Source: Aedes albopictus
Lineage: Eukaryota > Arthropoda > Insecta > Diptera > Culicidae
Reading direction: 5' to 3'
Assembly: GCF_035046485.1 (NCBI RefSeq)
Contig: NC_085138.1
Span: 365,431,238 to 365,495,237, forward strand
Length of the DNA: 64,000 nt
A program made the translations under genes and the position numbers. How positions within the stretch are numbered: the first letter of the stretch is position 1; the number at the start of each line of letters is the position of its first letter. Positions 1 through 10,999 of the stretch are shown here, piece after piece. The notes below the pieces were generated by a model that saw nothing but the letters and a program-made list of their open reading frames with translations, made no database searches and was not told the origin of the DNA.

Positions 1-190
1 TAAATATTTTTTGCATTTGTAGGGGTTTCTGAAGAATTCTGATGATTTTTTTATTTTGCACATGTGGGGACGCAAAAAATTGGAAAACTCACATAAGAAA
101 CTTATGTTTTCTACACATATAAGGCTTAAAAAAGCGTAAACGGTTTCTTATGTTTATAAGGAGAAATGTCCATTACATATGGGGATACAA

Positions 191-641
191 GCCGGGGCCC
201 GTGACGTAGTGGCTACACGTTTGCTTCATAAGCTGATGGTCATGGGTTCGATCCCAGACCCGGCGTTTTCGTCAGTTGCTCTTTCCCCCTGAGAGCAGCG
301 GACACTGACCCTCTTCTGAGCCAATAGCTCAAATGGACCCGGATACTTGGACATCGGCGAACGGCAACTCATAATGGACCCCCAATCGGACTGGAAACAG
401 GACAACCAATAGCCACACATCAACATCCTCGAGCTCATCATTCTTCCATGATAGGGTAGAGTGTGAAAGTGAAGTGAAAGCAACGCAACGGCAATCATCA
501 GTTGGATATAGTAGAATTAGAATAGAATAAATTTAGGCGCTGTACAAATTGTAAGTACAGCTTCCAATTGGAATCGCTCACGCAGTGCAAAAGTGGGCAA
601 AAGAGCTGTAAAATTAGGTTAAGTGATTGAAGAATAAAAAA
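191..641 (+). mobile_element. tRNA-derived SINE, about 450 bp, with target duplication
   Basis: The 5' head resembles a tRNA gene with a split pol III promoter: an A-box-like TGACGTAGTGG at 202-212 and a B box GGTTCGATCCC at 245-255. The long unrelated body ends in an A-rich tail (AATAAAAAA). It is flanked by an imperfect 14-bp direct repeat (177-190 ATATGGGGATACAA and 642-655 ATATGGGGACACAA), as expected for LINE-driven retroposition. It encodes no protein and would depend on a LINE reverse transcriptase. I do not recognise the family; it differs from the Feilai-like SINE at 20.7 kb. Confidence 0.8.
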
Positions 642-655
642 ATATGGGGACACAA

Positions 656-1289
656 AAGCTGTAATATTAACATAAATTTCTCGTAAATTCATAATTTCAC
701 TGTGCAAGAATATGGAACACGGCATAGGAGATTTTCTTATACTTAGAGCGGAAGAAAAAGAAGCAATATCGCAGTAATTTTGGGTATAATCGGCAGGTTT
801 GTTCTATTCGTCATGAGAGGTTTTGTTGGCCGAATTGCCAGAAACTTAGCCGTATAATTCGGCTTGATTGGGTAAGATTTAAAGCCAACTTTCAGTACAG
901 CAGGTTTAAAAAAACATGACAAAGCGCACAAAACTACCGAAAATACGTCCTTTATATGAGGGCTGCCAGCTTTTTTATAGCATACGCCTCTCGAACTTTC
1001 ACTAAAAAAATACGAGAAATCCCTCCTTTGCCGGTTTTTCTGTGTGCGGGCGCGAACTGCGCAAAAATATCGAAAAAATCACCAAGGCGCTTTTTTATAT
1101 CCAGTAAGGTAGAAACAATTCATAATTTCACTAAGAATTTCACATTCAGGCACAAAAAAAAAACACGGATTGTTTTTTTTTATATTTGCGGAGGCGCTCA
1201 TACTGGGAGTTTACATTTTTTATCAGTTTGACCTCAAGAGCTGGTTACTCAGTGAGTAACTTGGAAGTAACCTTGATGACACCATTGTA
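656..1289. other. No gene seen
   Basis: AT-rich DNA with short homopolymer runs. The small open frames here have no recognisable domain. I see no RNA gene or repeat unit. Confidence 0.5.
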
Positions 1290-1475
1290 AGGAAAGCTTG
1301 GAATCAATAATATCTCCAATGTACTTTGCCTGATCAGTCGCATAAATTTCAGAATGAAAGAGACGCAAATGCTGAATGCTATTACTGTTTCGCCTTTTTG
1401 TTTTACTCGGATTTACCGAAAGGCCTAATTGGCTACACCACCCCTCAACTACCTAAATAGCGCTTCACATCACAT
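1290..1475 (-). pseudogene. Decayed LINE reverse-transcriptase fragment
   Basis: The stretch starting GGAAAGCTTGGAATCAA aligns base for base, with many changes, to 55,800-55,997 inside the LINE at 54-56 kb. It covers the region just after the RT catalytic motif, on the minus strand. It lacks about 20 bp present in the other copy (around the CCGTGAAAAGAACAATAGAT segment) and cannot be translated through. It is a dead fragment of the same or a closely related family. Confidence 0.75.
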
Positions 1476-2106
1476 AGGATAAAGTGGGGTAAAATGCCAA
1501 TTTTCAAACTTTCATCGTTTTCAATGATAAATAGCCTTATTTGTTAGGCTTTCAAAGTGGTAACAGCAACTAGACAATATTTGCTCGATACTTCAGCAAA
1601 ACTATTCACTAAACTATTGCATTTTCATCGATTTTTAGCGATTTCAAAAACTGATTCGTAAAACGGAAGTGGTGCAAAACGACCATCTGCCATGGGGTAA
1701 GATGCCACTTCATGAAAACATTCAAAAATTACGTCCATCAGTTTTCAGGCACTTCCGACTCCTTTTCCCCCTTCTGACCCGCTTTTTTCGTATACTCAAT
1801 AAATGGAGTGTTACCCCCTCCCCACAAAACGATGATCGTAATATTTGAATGACCCCTAACACGGAAAGCGTAGACATCAACAATCATGCGTCTCCATGCG
1901 TGCCTCAATCTCGTTGGAAACACTTGGCTGGTAATAAAATCACCAGAAAACCTTAATTGCAAGCACAAAAAACCGGAAGTTGCCAGTTTTCATTGGGAAA
2001 TCAAAAGATTTTTCGTGGGTTTAGTGGCCTAGCTTCGAGAAGAATGTTCGATGCAATCATATCTTGACACCATTCACCTATAGTAATGATCAAGTCCCAT
2101 TCAGGA
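1476..2106. other. No gene seen
   Basis: Intergenic sequence containing two similar GGGGTAA(A/G)ATGCCA motifs, near 1488 and 1694. These may mark an old repeat. No domain-bearing reading frame. Confidence 0.4.
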
Positions 2107-2606
2107 NNNNNNNNNNNNNNNNNNNNNNNNNNNNNNNNNNNNNNNNNNNNNNNNNNNNNNNNNNNNNNNNNNNNNNNNNNNNNNNNNNNNNNNNNNNNNN
2201 NNNNNNNNNNNNNNNNNNNNNNNNNNNNNNNNNNNNNNNNNNNNNNNNNNNNNNNNNNNNNNNNNNNNNNNNNNNNNNNNNNNNNNNNNNNNNNNNNNNN
2301 NNNNNNNNNNNNNNNNNNNNNNNNNNNNNNNNNNNNNNNNNNNNNNNNNNNNNNNNNNNNNNNNNNNNNNNNNNNNNNNNNNNNNNNNNNNNNNNNNNNN
2401 NNNNNNNNNNNNNNNNNNNNNNNNNNNNNNNNNNNNNNNNNNNNNNNNNNNNNNNNNNNNNNNNNNNNNNNNNNNNNNNNNNNNNNNNNNNNNNNNNNNN
2501 NNNNNNNNNNNNNNNNNNNNNNNNNNNNNNNNNNNNNNNNNNNNNNNNNNNNNNNNNNNNNNNNNNNNNNNNNNNNNNNNNNNNNNNNNNNNNNNNNNNN
2601 NNNNNN
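2107..2606. other. Assembly gap of exactly 500 N
   Basis: The bases are N throughout. The round length suggests a nominal gap size. It abuts the 24-bp minisatellite, so the array probably extends into it. Open frames that cross the Ns are meaningless. Confidence 0.95.
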
Positions 2607-3345
2607 CTGCGGAGATTCTTGCAGAAGTCCCCGCGGGGATTCTTGCAGAAGTCCCTGCGGGGATTCTTGCAGAAGTCCCTGCGAGGATTCTTGCAGAAGT
2701 CCCTGCGGGGATTCTTGCAGAAGTCCCTGCGGGGATTCTTGCAGAAGTCCCTGCGGGGATTCTTGCAGAAGTCCCTGCGGGGATTCTTGCAGAAGTCCCT
2801 GCGGGGATTCTTGCAGAAGTCCCTGCGGGGATTCTTGCAGAAGTCCCTGCGGGGATTCTTGCAGAAGTCCCTGCGGGGATTCTTGCAGAAGTCCCTGCGG
2901 GGATTCTTGCAGAAGTCCCTGCGGGGATTCTTGCAGAAGTCCCTGCGGGGATTCTTGCAGAAGTCCCTGCGGGGATTCTTGCAGAAGTCCCTGCGGGGAT
3001 TCTTGCAGAAGTCCCTGCGGGGATTCTTGCAGAAGTCCCTGCGGGGATTCTTGCAGAAGTCCCTGCGGGGATTCTTGCAGAAGTCCCTGCGGGGATTCTT
3101 GCAGAAGTCCCTGCGGGGATTCTTGCAGATGTCCTTGTGAGGAATCTTGCAGAAATCCCTGTAAGCATTTTGCAAAAGTCCCTGTGGGAATTCTTGTGAA
3201 AATCCTAAAAAAAAACCAGAGGGGATTCTTGCAGAAGTTCCTGCAGGGATTCTTGCAGAAATCCCTGTGGGGATTCTTGCAGAAGTCCCTGCGGAGATTC
3301 TTGCAGAAGTCCCTGAAAGCTCTTTTTTGATTCCCCAGAAATCCA
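2607..3345. repeat. 24-bp minisatellite (GGGGATTCTTGC + AGAAGTCCCTGC)
   Basis: About 22 nearly identical 24-bp units run from the gap edge to about 3130, followed by degenerate units to about 3345. The unit is two related 12-bp halves, one roughly the reverse complement of the other. Because 24 is a multiple of three, several frames on both strands stay open. They translate to simple octapeptide repeats such as RGFLQKSL and are not genes. Confidence 0.95.
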
Positions 3346-4018
3346 TCTGAGGATCCTTGCAGATATCCCTCTGAGTATGCTTTATGGGTACAAATCGTTT
3401 TGGAATGTATTTAGAAGTTAAAGCTTCTATTTACCAACCTTAATTGCTACAATTCAGTTTCAATTTCGAAATTAATTATTCAAGCATCCATCACATCATC
3501 ATTATCGCCATCGAAAATAATCTCCCAAACAAAACAAAGTGCCGAACAAGACGTCGTTGAGCCGATCATCGAAATGATACGCTTAGCCGAGCCGTAAATG
3601 ACCATTTCCAATCGAATCCAATCCAACGAATGCGCGGGCGACGTCAACTCATCGAAATGATTGATTAATCACACTTCAGGCACCGTACCGAGCTCGGTTC
3701 GATAAGCTTGGTTCAGCTTCACGCAGCGGGCTCCAACACCTTCGACATAATCGACGAGCGTTTTCGGACTGGCTGTGCTGTCACCAAACCCGTGTCCATC
3801 GACGCGTCGCCAATCAATTCGACATGATATCTATCTATACCTACTCGTCGTGTATTTTGGTTTGTTGTTTGAACGCCGCACACAAATTGGTATCGGATGC
3901 CGAAAATGTGAATAAATGAGCACCCGTTTGAATATATGTATTTCTCCAGTTGGCTGGCGACGAATATTTCTATAATGTGGCTGACGACCATTATTGGTCA
4001 ATGACAGAGGCCCGAATA
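3346..4018. other. Single-copy-looking DNA, no gene identified
   Basis: More balanced base composition than its surroundings and no internal repeats. Short frames on the minus strand have no recognisable domain. Possible host intergenic or regulatory DNA, interrupted by the foldback at 4019. Confidence 0.4.
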
Positions 4019-4372
4019 GGAGGCAATCAGTGAAGTACTAGATTGAAAGTAGTGAGCTGGATTTTTGTATGGTGAGATGTTCAATTCTCCATTTCTGCAA
4101 TGAAATGGTTCAAACAGCGTGGGTATTATGATTTCTTGACTTTGATGCTGTTTGAGCAAAAGTTTGGGTAACTGTGTTGTTGAAGTTGCATGAAATAAAA
4201 AAATACAACAACAAAGTTATCCAAACTTTTGCTCAAATAGCATTAAATTAGCCAAGAAATCATATAACCCACGCTGTTTGCACCAATTCATTGCAAAAAT
4301 GGAGAATTGAACATCTCACCATACAAAAATCCAGCTCACTACTTTCAATCTAGTACTTCACTGATTGCCTCC
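4019..4372. mobile_element. Foldback (palindromic) MITE, 354 bp
   Basis: The left arm starting GGAGGCAATCAGTGAAGTAC is matched by the reverse complement of the right arm ending at 4372, through to the centre near 4195. The arms have diverged by scattered substitutions. There is no coding capacity. No convincing target duplication is visible. A half-copy relic lies at 35,567-35,640. Confidence 0.85.
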
Positions 4373-5796
4373 AATTGAATTGAATTAAACTGAGTCGTGT
4401 GGTCACGGGCTGCCGGCCGGCTTCAGCACATGCATGGTAATGAATCCAGATCTGTCCTAATCGACGAGCGTCGACCAGCTGAATGAAAATTTGTGCATCG
4501 GAATGAAATTCTCCCCAGGCGACGACGATAATGGGTGGTATACGATATAAGATCGATGACAACCCAGCACACATGTATGCATTAATGTGGTTCAAGTTTA
4601 TAAATAACCCATTAATCGCAATTGATGAAATCGATCGTCCTGCTCCCCACACATGCCCGCCACGCCGCGGGCGTATTGTGGCACTCATCCCCTCATGCAG
4701 GAGCGTTAATTTATGAGAACCATCTGCAGCTGGGAGAAGGCAATCGATAAGCATGAGATATACATTGTACAATGTACATTGCGTGATGGTGGTCGGTCAC
4801 ATCATGTGGCGTGCATATTTTTATGCTCCATTTTACGGAGGAAAAAATAACGCACAAGGTCAAACTTACTTCCATGGATGTGTCGTCCATATGGTATGCA
4901 CATAATTCTGAGGCGATAAGTTTACAGTGCCTGCTGCTGGGTAGATCACCTTGAATTGTACGTTACAGAGGATTAACAGATCATCTTTAACGTTGACTTC
5001 GGTCTTCCTGGTTTTTGTTTTTTAACGGTAGAGTCTGAAAATTACAGGATGTGAGATTAAAGATTACTTGAATATGATATAGAAAATGTCGTCGATAGAG
5101 AACTGTTTTCATTTTGTGGATTTCGTCAATATGGGATAGGCAAGTAGTTGAGAGATAACTTGGTGAGCTCGTTCCATATTACTTCTAATAATGATTCTAA
5201 AACTAAAGCTTTCTTGGATTGTGGGATAGTTTTGTCCGCAACTGTTTCAAAACGTAACTGTTAATCTTGAGCCTTTTAAGATTTATCGACATTCAACCAG
5301 GTGGTTCGAACAAGATTTCTTTTATTACATATGTGTGCTACATTTTTTAATGATATTTTTTAGAAAGCTAGCTTGCAGCCTCAGAATTTGCAACAAGCCT
5401 TGGATGGTCAAATGTTTCTAATATTTTTTTCTCGAATTTTTAATTTTCATCATTTTTTTGATAAAAAGTAAAACAGTAAAAAAAATCTCGAATAACTTAC
5501 TACAAAGCCACACAGTTGAATGTAGGAAAAAAATTGTGTAAATTTTTCCATTGGAAGTTCTTTATCAGCAACTTTGCACACATTGTTCTCAAATTTTTTT
5601 AAGAGTAACATTTTAAGAGGGCCTGCATTTTTCTTTATTGATTTTTTTTTTCAAAATTGATGTAAATCAAAAAATTACAAGATCTGCAAAAAAGTGTTGT
5701 ATGGTGGTAGACTATAGTGCAACTCTATTACATTTTTTTGAAAAGAAAAAAAAATCCTGGGCTGTAAAATTAATGGATTCAAAAAATAGAATCGAC
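4373..5796. other. Unique-looking then AT-rich DNA, no gene
   Basis: 4373-5000 is moderately GC-rich and non-repetitive. From about 5000 the sequence becomes AT-rich with poly-T/A runs. No frame with a recognisable domain and no RNA gene were found. Confidence 0.4.
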
Positions 5797-5801
5797 ATAT
5801 A

Positions 5802-6332
5802 CAGTATCAGGCAATAAAAATGCTCCAAAGCCGTTTTCCCATACAAACTAGTCAACTTTAGACTACCATATCTCAGTTATTTCTCACCCGATTGTTTTCA
5901 TTGAAAAAGTTCAGTGATAACTATTGATACAAAAGTTACAGATAGGTTGAATTTTGACAATAAAAATGCACCAAGGCAAAAAGTTGTGTAGTAAAAAATG
6001 CTGAAATCAAATCACTTTGGTGTCTTCAGCAAATATGTTTCTTGTGTGATGACGAATAGATTTGCTTAAGACACCGTAGTGATTTTCAGCATTTTTAACT
6101 ACACAATGTTTTGTCTTGGTGCATTTTTATTGTCAAAATTCAACCTATCTGTAACTTTTGTATCAATAGTTATCACTGAACTTTTTCAATAGTTTTTGAA
6201 AATTGAAATGTTTTGTAGCTTGTCACAGAAAAACGAAAACAATTGGGTGAGAAATAACTGAGATATGGAAATCTAAAGTTGACTAGTTTGTATGGGAGAA
6301 CGGCTTTGGTGCATTTTTATTGTCCGATACTG
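5802..6332. mobile_element. TA-flanked foldback MITE, Tc1/mariner-like
   Basis: Long inverted arms begin CAGTATCAGGCAATAAAAAT and end in the near-perfect complement (ATTTTTATTGTCCGATACTG). TA dinucleotides sit immediately outside (5800-5801 and 6333-6334). The right arm carries about 50 bp near 6190-6240 that the left arm lacks. It has no transposase frame. TA targets are typical of Tc1/mariner elements; the superfamily is an inference. Confidence 0.8.
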
Positions 6333-6337
6333 TATAT

Positions 6338-7236
6338 TACAAAACATCTCAGCTTTTTGATTCAAAGTTTTTTTTTCTGAAGAAAATATTGAATTACCTA
6401 CATTTTCCTCAAACAATGATGCTGTGACATATTAAAGGAAAACGTTTTTCTAGCAAAACTTTTTATGTCTACACTGAGTGAATGTTTTCCATTTTTTTTA
6501 TTTTTGAAATTTTGAAAAATATTGTTTTTTAAATTTAATACAAAAAGCACATTTTTTTGGGCCCTATGATTTTTTAGATTTTAGAATTTACTTTTTATAC
6601 CTAAACTTATTTTGAAAAGATTTTCCGATATTACCTTTTGACAACTGGGCAACTGCTTGACAGCTTCACCCAGTACAAAATCCGATGAGGGGAGAAATCG
6701 CTCCCATACAAACATCAAATCTGTTTTAAAATAGGTTCCTGAGCACAAAAATTATTGAAAATTAGGATTTCGGCTCAGTTTTGCATGTAGATTCAGAATA
6801 TGGAATTATTTCGACACCGTTATTTTGGAGTATCGTAGATTTGTCTGAAGTGAAAGCATTTAATCATATAAAACTATTAAAAAAAATTGATATTGAAAAC
6901 AAAAATGATTTTTTTTTCGTATAAGAATTTTAAATGTCAAACGTTGAAACCTGTTTATTGAAAAAAAAAAATGAATTATTACTCATAACTTCATTTGCAA
7001 ACAGTAATCTGATAAAAAAAAAAACAAAAAAAAAACTACGTTTGGTCGAAGTAAAATGTTTGTATTGTTGGATTTCCCTGTTGTAATGCATCATTAATTG
7101 AAAAACCAAAATGTAGCTCAAGGGTATCATTGATAAACACTCCTTCCAACAGTACATCTATTTGAAGTCCGCCACACAACACTTTTCTGTAGGTCTTGCC
7201 ATTTTGCCATATCCTTGAAAAAATAGACCCCCTATA
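6338..7236. other. AT-rich DNA, no gene
   Basis: Strongly AT-rich with many homopolymer runs. The small minus-strand open frame near 6930-7157 consists largely of poly-A/T codons and shows no domain. Confidence 0.5.
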
Positions 7237-7239
7237 TTA

Positions 7240-7538
7240 GGCCGATGCAAACATTAAATTTGTTTTATGTCACCCCCCCCCCTCAAAAAACCCAAAATTT
7301 TGAAGGGGCGAAAAAAAAACATGGCGGCTCATGACTCCATCTTCAATAGAAAACATGTTTTCAAGCAACAATTTTTCAATAGTCGAAAAATATTTTTTCA
7401 ATAGTGGATGTAATTTTTAATTTTTCAATAGTTTTTTTTCGTTTTTATTTTTTTGATCCTTATTATTTTTTGTCCCCCCCCCCCTCGTACCCGATGAGAG
7501 GTCTCGGACATAAAAGAAATATAATATTTGCATCGGCC
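7240..7538. mobile_element. PIF/Harbinger-like MITE, 299 bp, TTA target duplication
   Basis: Terminal inverted repeats start GGCCGATGCAAA and end TTTGCATCGGCC, with imperfect pairing for about 35 bp. They are flanked by TTA on both sides (7237-7239 and 7539-7541). A GG-starting TIR with a TTA duplication is the PIF/Harbinger (Tourist) signature. Opposed C-runs lie inside the arms. No coding capacity. Confidence 0.8.
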
Positions 7539-7569
7539 TTACTTTTGACAAATTTAGAAAAACAAAGTA

Positions 7570-7782
7570 GGGTCTGGGACCATTTGGGCAGGAGCACCTA
7601 TTTTGGGCACTTGCTGCTATAACTCAGTCAATTTTTAACCGATTGACTTGATTTTTGAAACACGATCAGCTAGGCACAGTATCTAGCCATGTACAGAAAT
7701 TCAAGTCAGTCGGTTTGAAATTGACTGAGTTGTAGCAGCAAGTGCCCAAAATAGGTGCTCCTGCCCAAATGGTCCCAGACCC
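7570..7782. mobile_element. TA-flanked foldback MITE, 213 bp
   Basis: Near-perfect palindrome: the arm starting GGGTCTGGGACCATTTGGGC is mirrored by the arm ending at 7782, with a short loop near 7675. TA lies on both sides. The inner arm contains CTATAACTCAGTCAATTTTT, shared with the palindrome at 40,739. Confidence 0.85.
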
Positions 7783-7784
7783 TA

Positions 7785-8141
7785 TGCAAATATGGTACGG
7801 TTTTCGGCTTTCACAGTCGAAAGAACAGCCAAAACGTTATTCTTTACTCTGATCCGACGTTTCGGGCCTTTTTTGGTTCTTTTCTGAAGATTAGAATGAG
7901 CTTAGGTTTTTTGGCCATTGGGGTCTCATCGTTCATCAAGATTGTTTGTGTCCTAAACGTCAACTTATCCCAGGAGTTTGCTGGTAAAATATTTTAAAGA
8001 AATTGAGCTAATGAATGTTATTGTATCGAAATTCAGTATAAAAGTTTACGAATCACATGGCTTATCTGGCATTTTTGTAACTCATCTTATTTTTGTTTTT
8101 TTTTTTGAATAATTTTCAACAATCCATCGAACATTGTAGAA
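7785..8141. other. No gene seen
   Basis: Spacer between two MITEs. One short plus-strand open frame has no recognisable domain. Confidence 0.4.
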
Positions 8142-8146
8142 ATTAG

Positions 8147-8441
8147 CACAGAGAGCAGACATCCAAGTCCAGTTCCGAAACTGTGTAAGGAATTTAACGG
8201 TCATTTGAAATCGGCAACATAAGTGGCAACATCGTGGCGCTGCAATCGGTTAATTTCCCATACTAATTTAATTCACCACTTGAAATGTTTCAATTCACCA
8301 CTGACTGTGGCAATATGGTGTTTGAAGGCGTCAGTGTTTTCATCGTGTATTGGTTTGCAACCTTACTCAAGTGAAGATTCAAATCCTTACACAACTTTCT
8401 GAATGAAATTTGTTCTAGCCTGGATGTCTGTTCTCTGTTGG
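8147..8441. mobile_element. MITE with CACAGAGA... termini
   Basis: The left end CACAGAGAGCAGACATCCA pairs with the right end TGGATGTCTGTTCTCTGTTG, and pairing continues imperfectly inward (GTGTAAGGA / TCCTTACAC). Direct repeats ATTAG lie at 8142-8146 and 8442-8446. No coding capacity. The superfamily is not clear. Confidence 0.7.
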
Positions 8442-8689
8442 ATTAGGTTGGAGCTTCACGTCGGAAGTACGCACAAAAATTAGTTTAATATTTCCATATG
8501 AATTCCTTCAGAATTTTTTAATGCTTTCCGTCTGCAATTTTTCTAAAAAACGGCACTAAGCAACCCTCTATCGATGCCTGCGGAATTTTAAATCAGAAAT
8601 AATAAAAAAAACGATTTCAATCGTGATTTTCATAAATTTATCCTAATAGTCCTAAAATTACTTATGGAGAATTTACCGGTGTCCGGCAA

Positions 8690-8785
8690 TTTGACCTAAT
8701 GCCGTTTGGTCGAATGTCATTTAGCTGAACGCCATTTGGCCGAATCGGCTGTTTGGCTGAATGCCGTTTGGCCAAATCATGATCA
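8690..8785. repeat. GCCGTTTGGCCGAAT-type tandem motif
   Basis: Five or so degenerate ~15-bp units (GCCGTTTGGTCGAATGTC, GCCATTTGGCCGAATCGG and similar). The same motif occurs in opposite orientation at 9690-9738 (GGCGTTCGGCCAAACGACAT), so the two blocks bracket the element at 8859-9529. Confidence 0.75.
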
Positions 8786-8858
8786 AAAGAACTCATAGGA
8801 AGTTTTTGACATTCTAACTGCCAATATGAGCATCATAAATGTTTCCATCTTTTAATTA

Positions 8859-9529
8859 CACTATTTTACAGCATTTTTGAACTCGGTAAGCTGATGATGA
8901 TTTTTGGTGTAGAATCATACCCTTAGTTCGAAAACGCGAAGGAAAAAAATTACAGTAGAGCGGAAATTTTTTCGACTTTCCATACAAGGTTGATGATTTG
9001 ATATCGATTTTTGTTCTATTTTTAAGCAACGTCGCTCACTTCACACATCTCATTCTCCGTAATCAATGCTACGATTAAGCTGATTTTTTTACTGTAACTC
9101 GCCTACATATGTCAAATAAACGTTGAGAAAGAATTTTTAGATTGTTCTTTTCTTATTGAAAAAATATATTTCTTCATATATTTTTGGAAATTTGGCTAAA
9201 ATTTAAGGAGATCGTCCCCAAAACTCGCCAATATCTTGAATTTCATCAATCTGACGCAAAACCTGCATTCAGATGATCGAATGGTATTGTATTCAGCTTT
9301 TAATTTATGGAAAAAGATTTGGAATTGGTTGAACATAACGCAAGATATTTGAATTTTAGTAAATTCCATATTTATAAAAGTTGCTAAACTCGATATTGAG
9401 CTAAAACTCAAAAAGTGCTCTACTTAAAAATTTTTGAAGCACGGTTTCGAAATCAGTACTAAATTGTGCTTCAAAAATTTTGGTCGTTGACAGAAGTTCA
9501 CGCCTTCCGTTTTATTTTGTAAACTAGTG
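8859..9529. mobile_element. Non-autonomous DNA transposon, CACTAGTTTACA termini, copy 1
   Basis: Its end TGTAAACTAGTG is the exact complement of the family terminus CACTAGTTTACA (this copy's left end has one G-to-T change). TTA lies directly outside both ends (8856-8858 and 9530-9532). A second copy with about 90% similarity by eye lies at 28,589-29,266, in the same orientation and with the same TTA flanks. There is no transposase frame. CACTA-type ends with 3-bp duplications suggest a CACTA/EnSpm-like or other TTA-targeting superfamily. Confidence 0.85.
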
Positions 9530-9689
9530 TTATAGGCTTTTGTTTCTTGTTTTGAAATTTAGGGATTATTTGGCGTTGAAACTGACGATATTTATTCAAA
9601 GATGTTTTCTGCTTTGAATCATAGGTTGTTCTTTCGAGTTATTCTGAGACGGGTAACAGTGACATTGTTACTCAAGCTCGTCATTCATG

Positions 9690-9738
9690 TTCCGGCCAAA
9701 TGGCGTTCGGCCAAACGACATTCGGCCGAGTTTTATTT
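9690..9738. repeat. Inverted block of the GGCCGAAT motif
   Basis: GGCCAAATGGCGTTCGGCCA and its neighbour are the reverse complement of the units at 8690-8785. Confidence 0.65.
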
Positions 9739-9986
9739 CTTTATTTCCGAGACTGAACTTACCATATCAAAAAGAGAAAACCTTCTCGTAAAGTTGTGGG
9801 AATCTTTTTTTGGAAGCAGTTCTTAAAACATATATTTTACTTGCAATACATCAATTTGTTTTTTTTCTTGGATGCCTTCAAAAGCTTTCTCCGCCTCTCC
9901 TTCTACCAAATTTTTCTCCGCCGATTTGCAAAGATAAGTTTTCCAAAGGCATCTTCTGGAGGACTTTCATTCGATCTCTCTTTTAA

Positions 9987-10099
9987 CACTTTGGAGCCGG
10001 ATTGTTTTGCCTTCGCTGCCGCAACTTCGCTGGCCTCGAACACTTTTATTATGCTCGGTTTCATTGCCGGGGTCATATTGACCCCTCCGCTCCAAAGGG
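9987..10099. mobile_element. Small TTAA-flanked MITE, piggyBac-like
   Basis: Ends CACTTTGGAGCCGG and CCGCTCCAAAGGG are imperfect inverted repeats, flanked by TTAA at 9983-9986 and 10,100-10,103. TTAA duplication with a CCCT-like terminus is the piggyBac signature. The element is 113 bp. Related sequence, including GGGGTCATATTGACCCCTCC, recurs near 31,960. Confidence 0.65.
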
Positions 10100-10103
10100 T
10101 TAA

Positions 10104-10499
10104 ACTAAAACTTCATCTCCAGAATTCGATATTAAGACAGAAGCCCCTTTTGAAATAGAATGAATGAAAAAAAAAACCGTGACATAAATTATCATTATTA
10201 TTATTCCGCACTATTTTTGTTCCGAAATAAATGAGCTATTTCCCAGAGATCCATTTTGTGTCGTCAATACTTATTTTTTGAGTGTGAAATTTTAAGAATA
10301 CGACGAATCAAACCGAAATTTAATATAACAAATTTCGCTTAGTTGAATTTCGTAGAATTTCTAAAAAAATAGTTTCGAGGTGCATGTGGTGGAATCTTTC
10401 TGTACACCACATACCCTTACTTTTTTGCCATTTTTTTATCCCTTTGTCGTTGCACGAAGAGATTTAAGAAACCTCTGAATAGTTATGCATGAAGCAGAC
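10104..10499. other. No gene seen; BEL target DNA
   Basis: AT-rich intergenic sequence ending in the 5-bp BEL target duplication CAGAC (10,495-10,499). Confidence 0.5.
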
Positions 10500-10972
10500 T
10501 GTTCGCCGACACAGCCCATAGTTTTGAATGCCCCTGTTGAATGGCAACGTGAGCCACTGCCTGTGGTCGTTCGGTCTGACGGCAGCGATGAAGCGTCAAA
10601 TGGGATGACTAGCAAAACATAATTCTAAACAGACGGTGATAATTGGATTGTGAACCAAGACAAATTATTTGGATTGTATTTGAATCTTTTTTGTATTTGT
10701 ATTTAATGCTAAGGTGAATTGTTTATATTCCTAAAACTAGTTTAAAACTTATTACTATATTGTGCATAATCTACAGGTTGAAAATTAGAACGTTTAAAAT
10801 ATTGTTGTGAATTAGACAAACGGTAGTACGGAGACTGAAATGTGAGTGAAAAAGAAATGTACTATGCAAACTTATCCTAAAATAAAACTTTACCTTTAGC
10901 TTTAAGCTGATCTCACCGAATTCCTCGGGACTGATTACTGCTGAAAGAACTCCTGCTAAGTCTATCGCAACA
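10500..10972 (+). repeat. BEL/Pao 5' LTR
   Basis: 473 bp, starting TGTTCGCCGACACAG and ending CTATCGCAACA. It contains an AATAAA polyadenylation signal at 10,881-10,886. It is identical to the 3' LTR apart from four substitutions. The promoter and cap site cannot be placed with confidence. Confidence 0.97.
10881..10886 (+). promoter_or_regulatory. AATAAA polyadenylation signal in 5' LTR
   Basis: Canonical hexamer about 86 bp before the LTR end; the same site in the 3' LTR is at 18,191-18,196. Confidence 0.6.
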
Positions 10973-10999
10973 TTTCTTAAAGATTTCATCCGGATCGAT

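Noticed and set aside
244..256. Functional tRNA gene at the B box
   Set aside because: No complete cloverleaf with 3' acceptor pairing. The sequence is the head of a SINE with target duplications.
2064..3346. Four overlapping open frames of 355-418 codons
   Set aside because: They run through 500 Ns and a 24-bp repeat; open frames on both strands are expected from the period.
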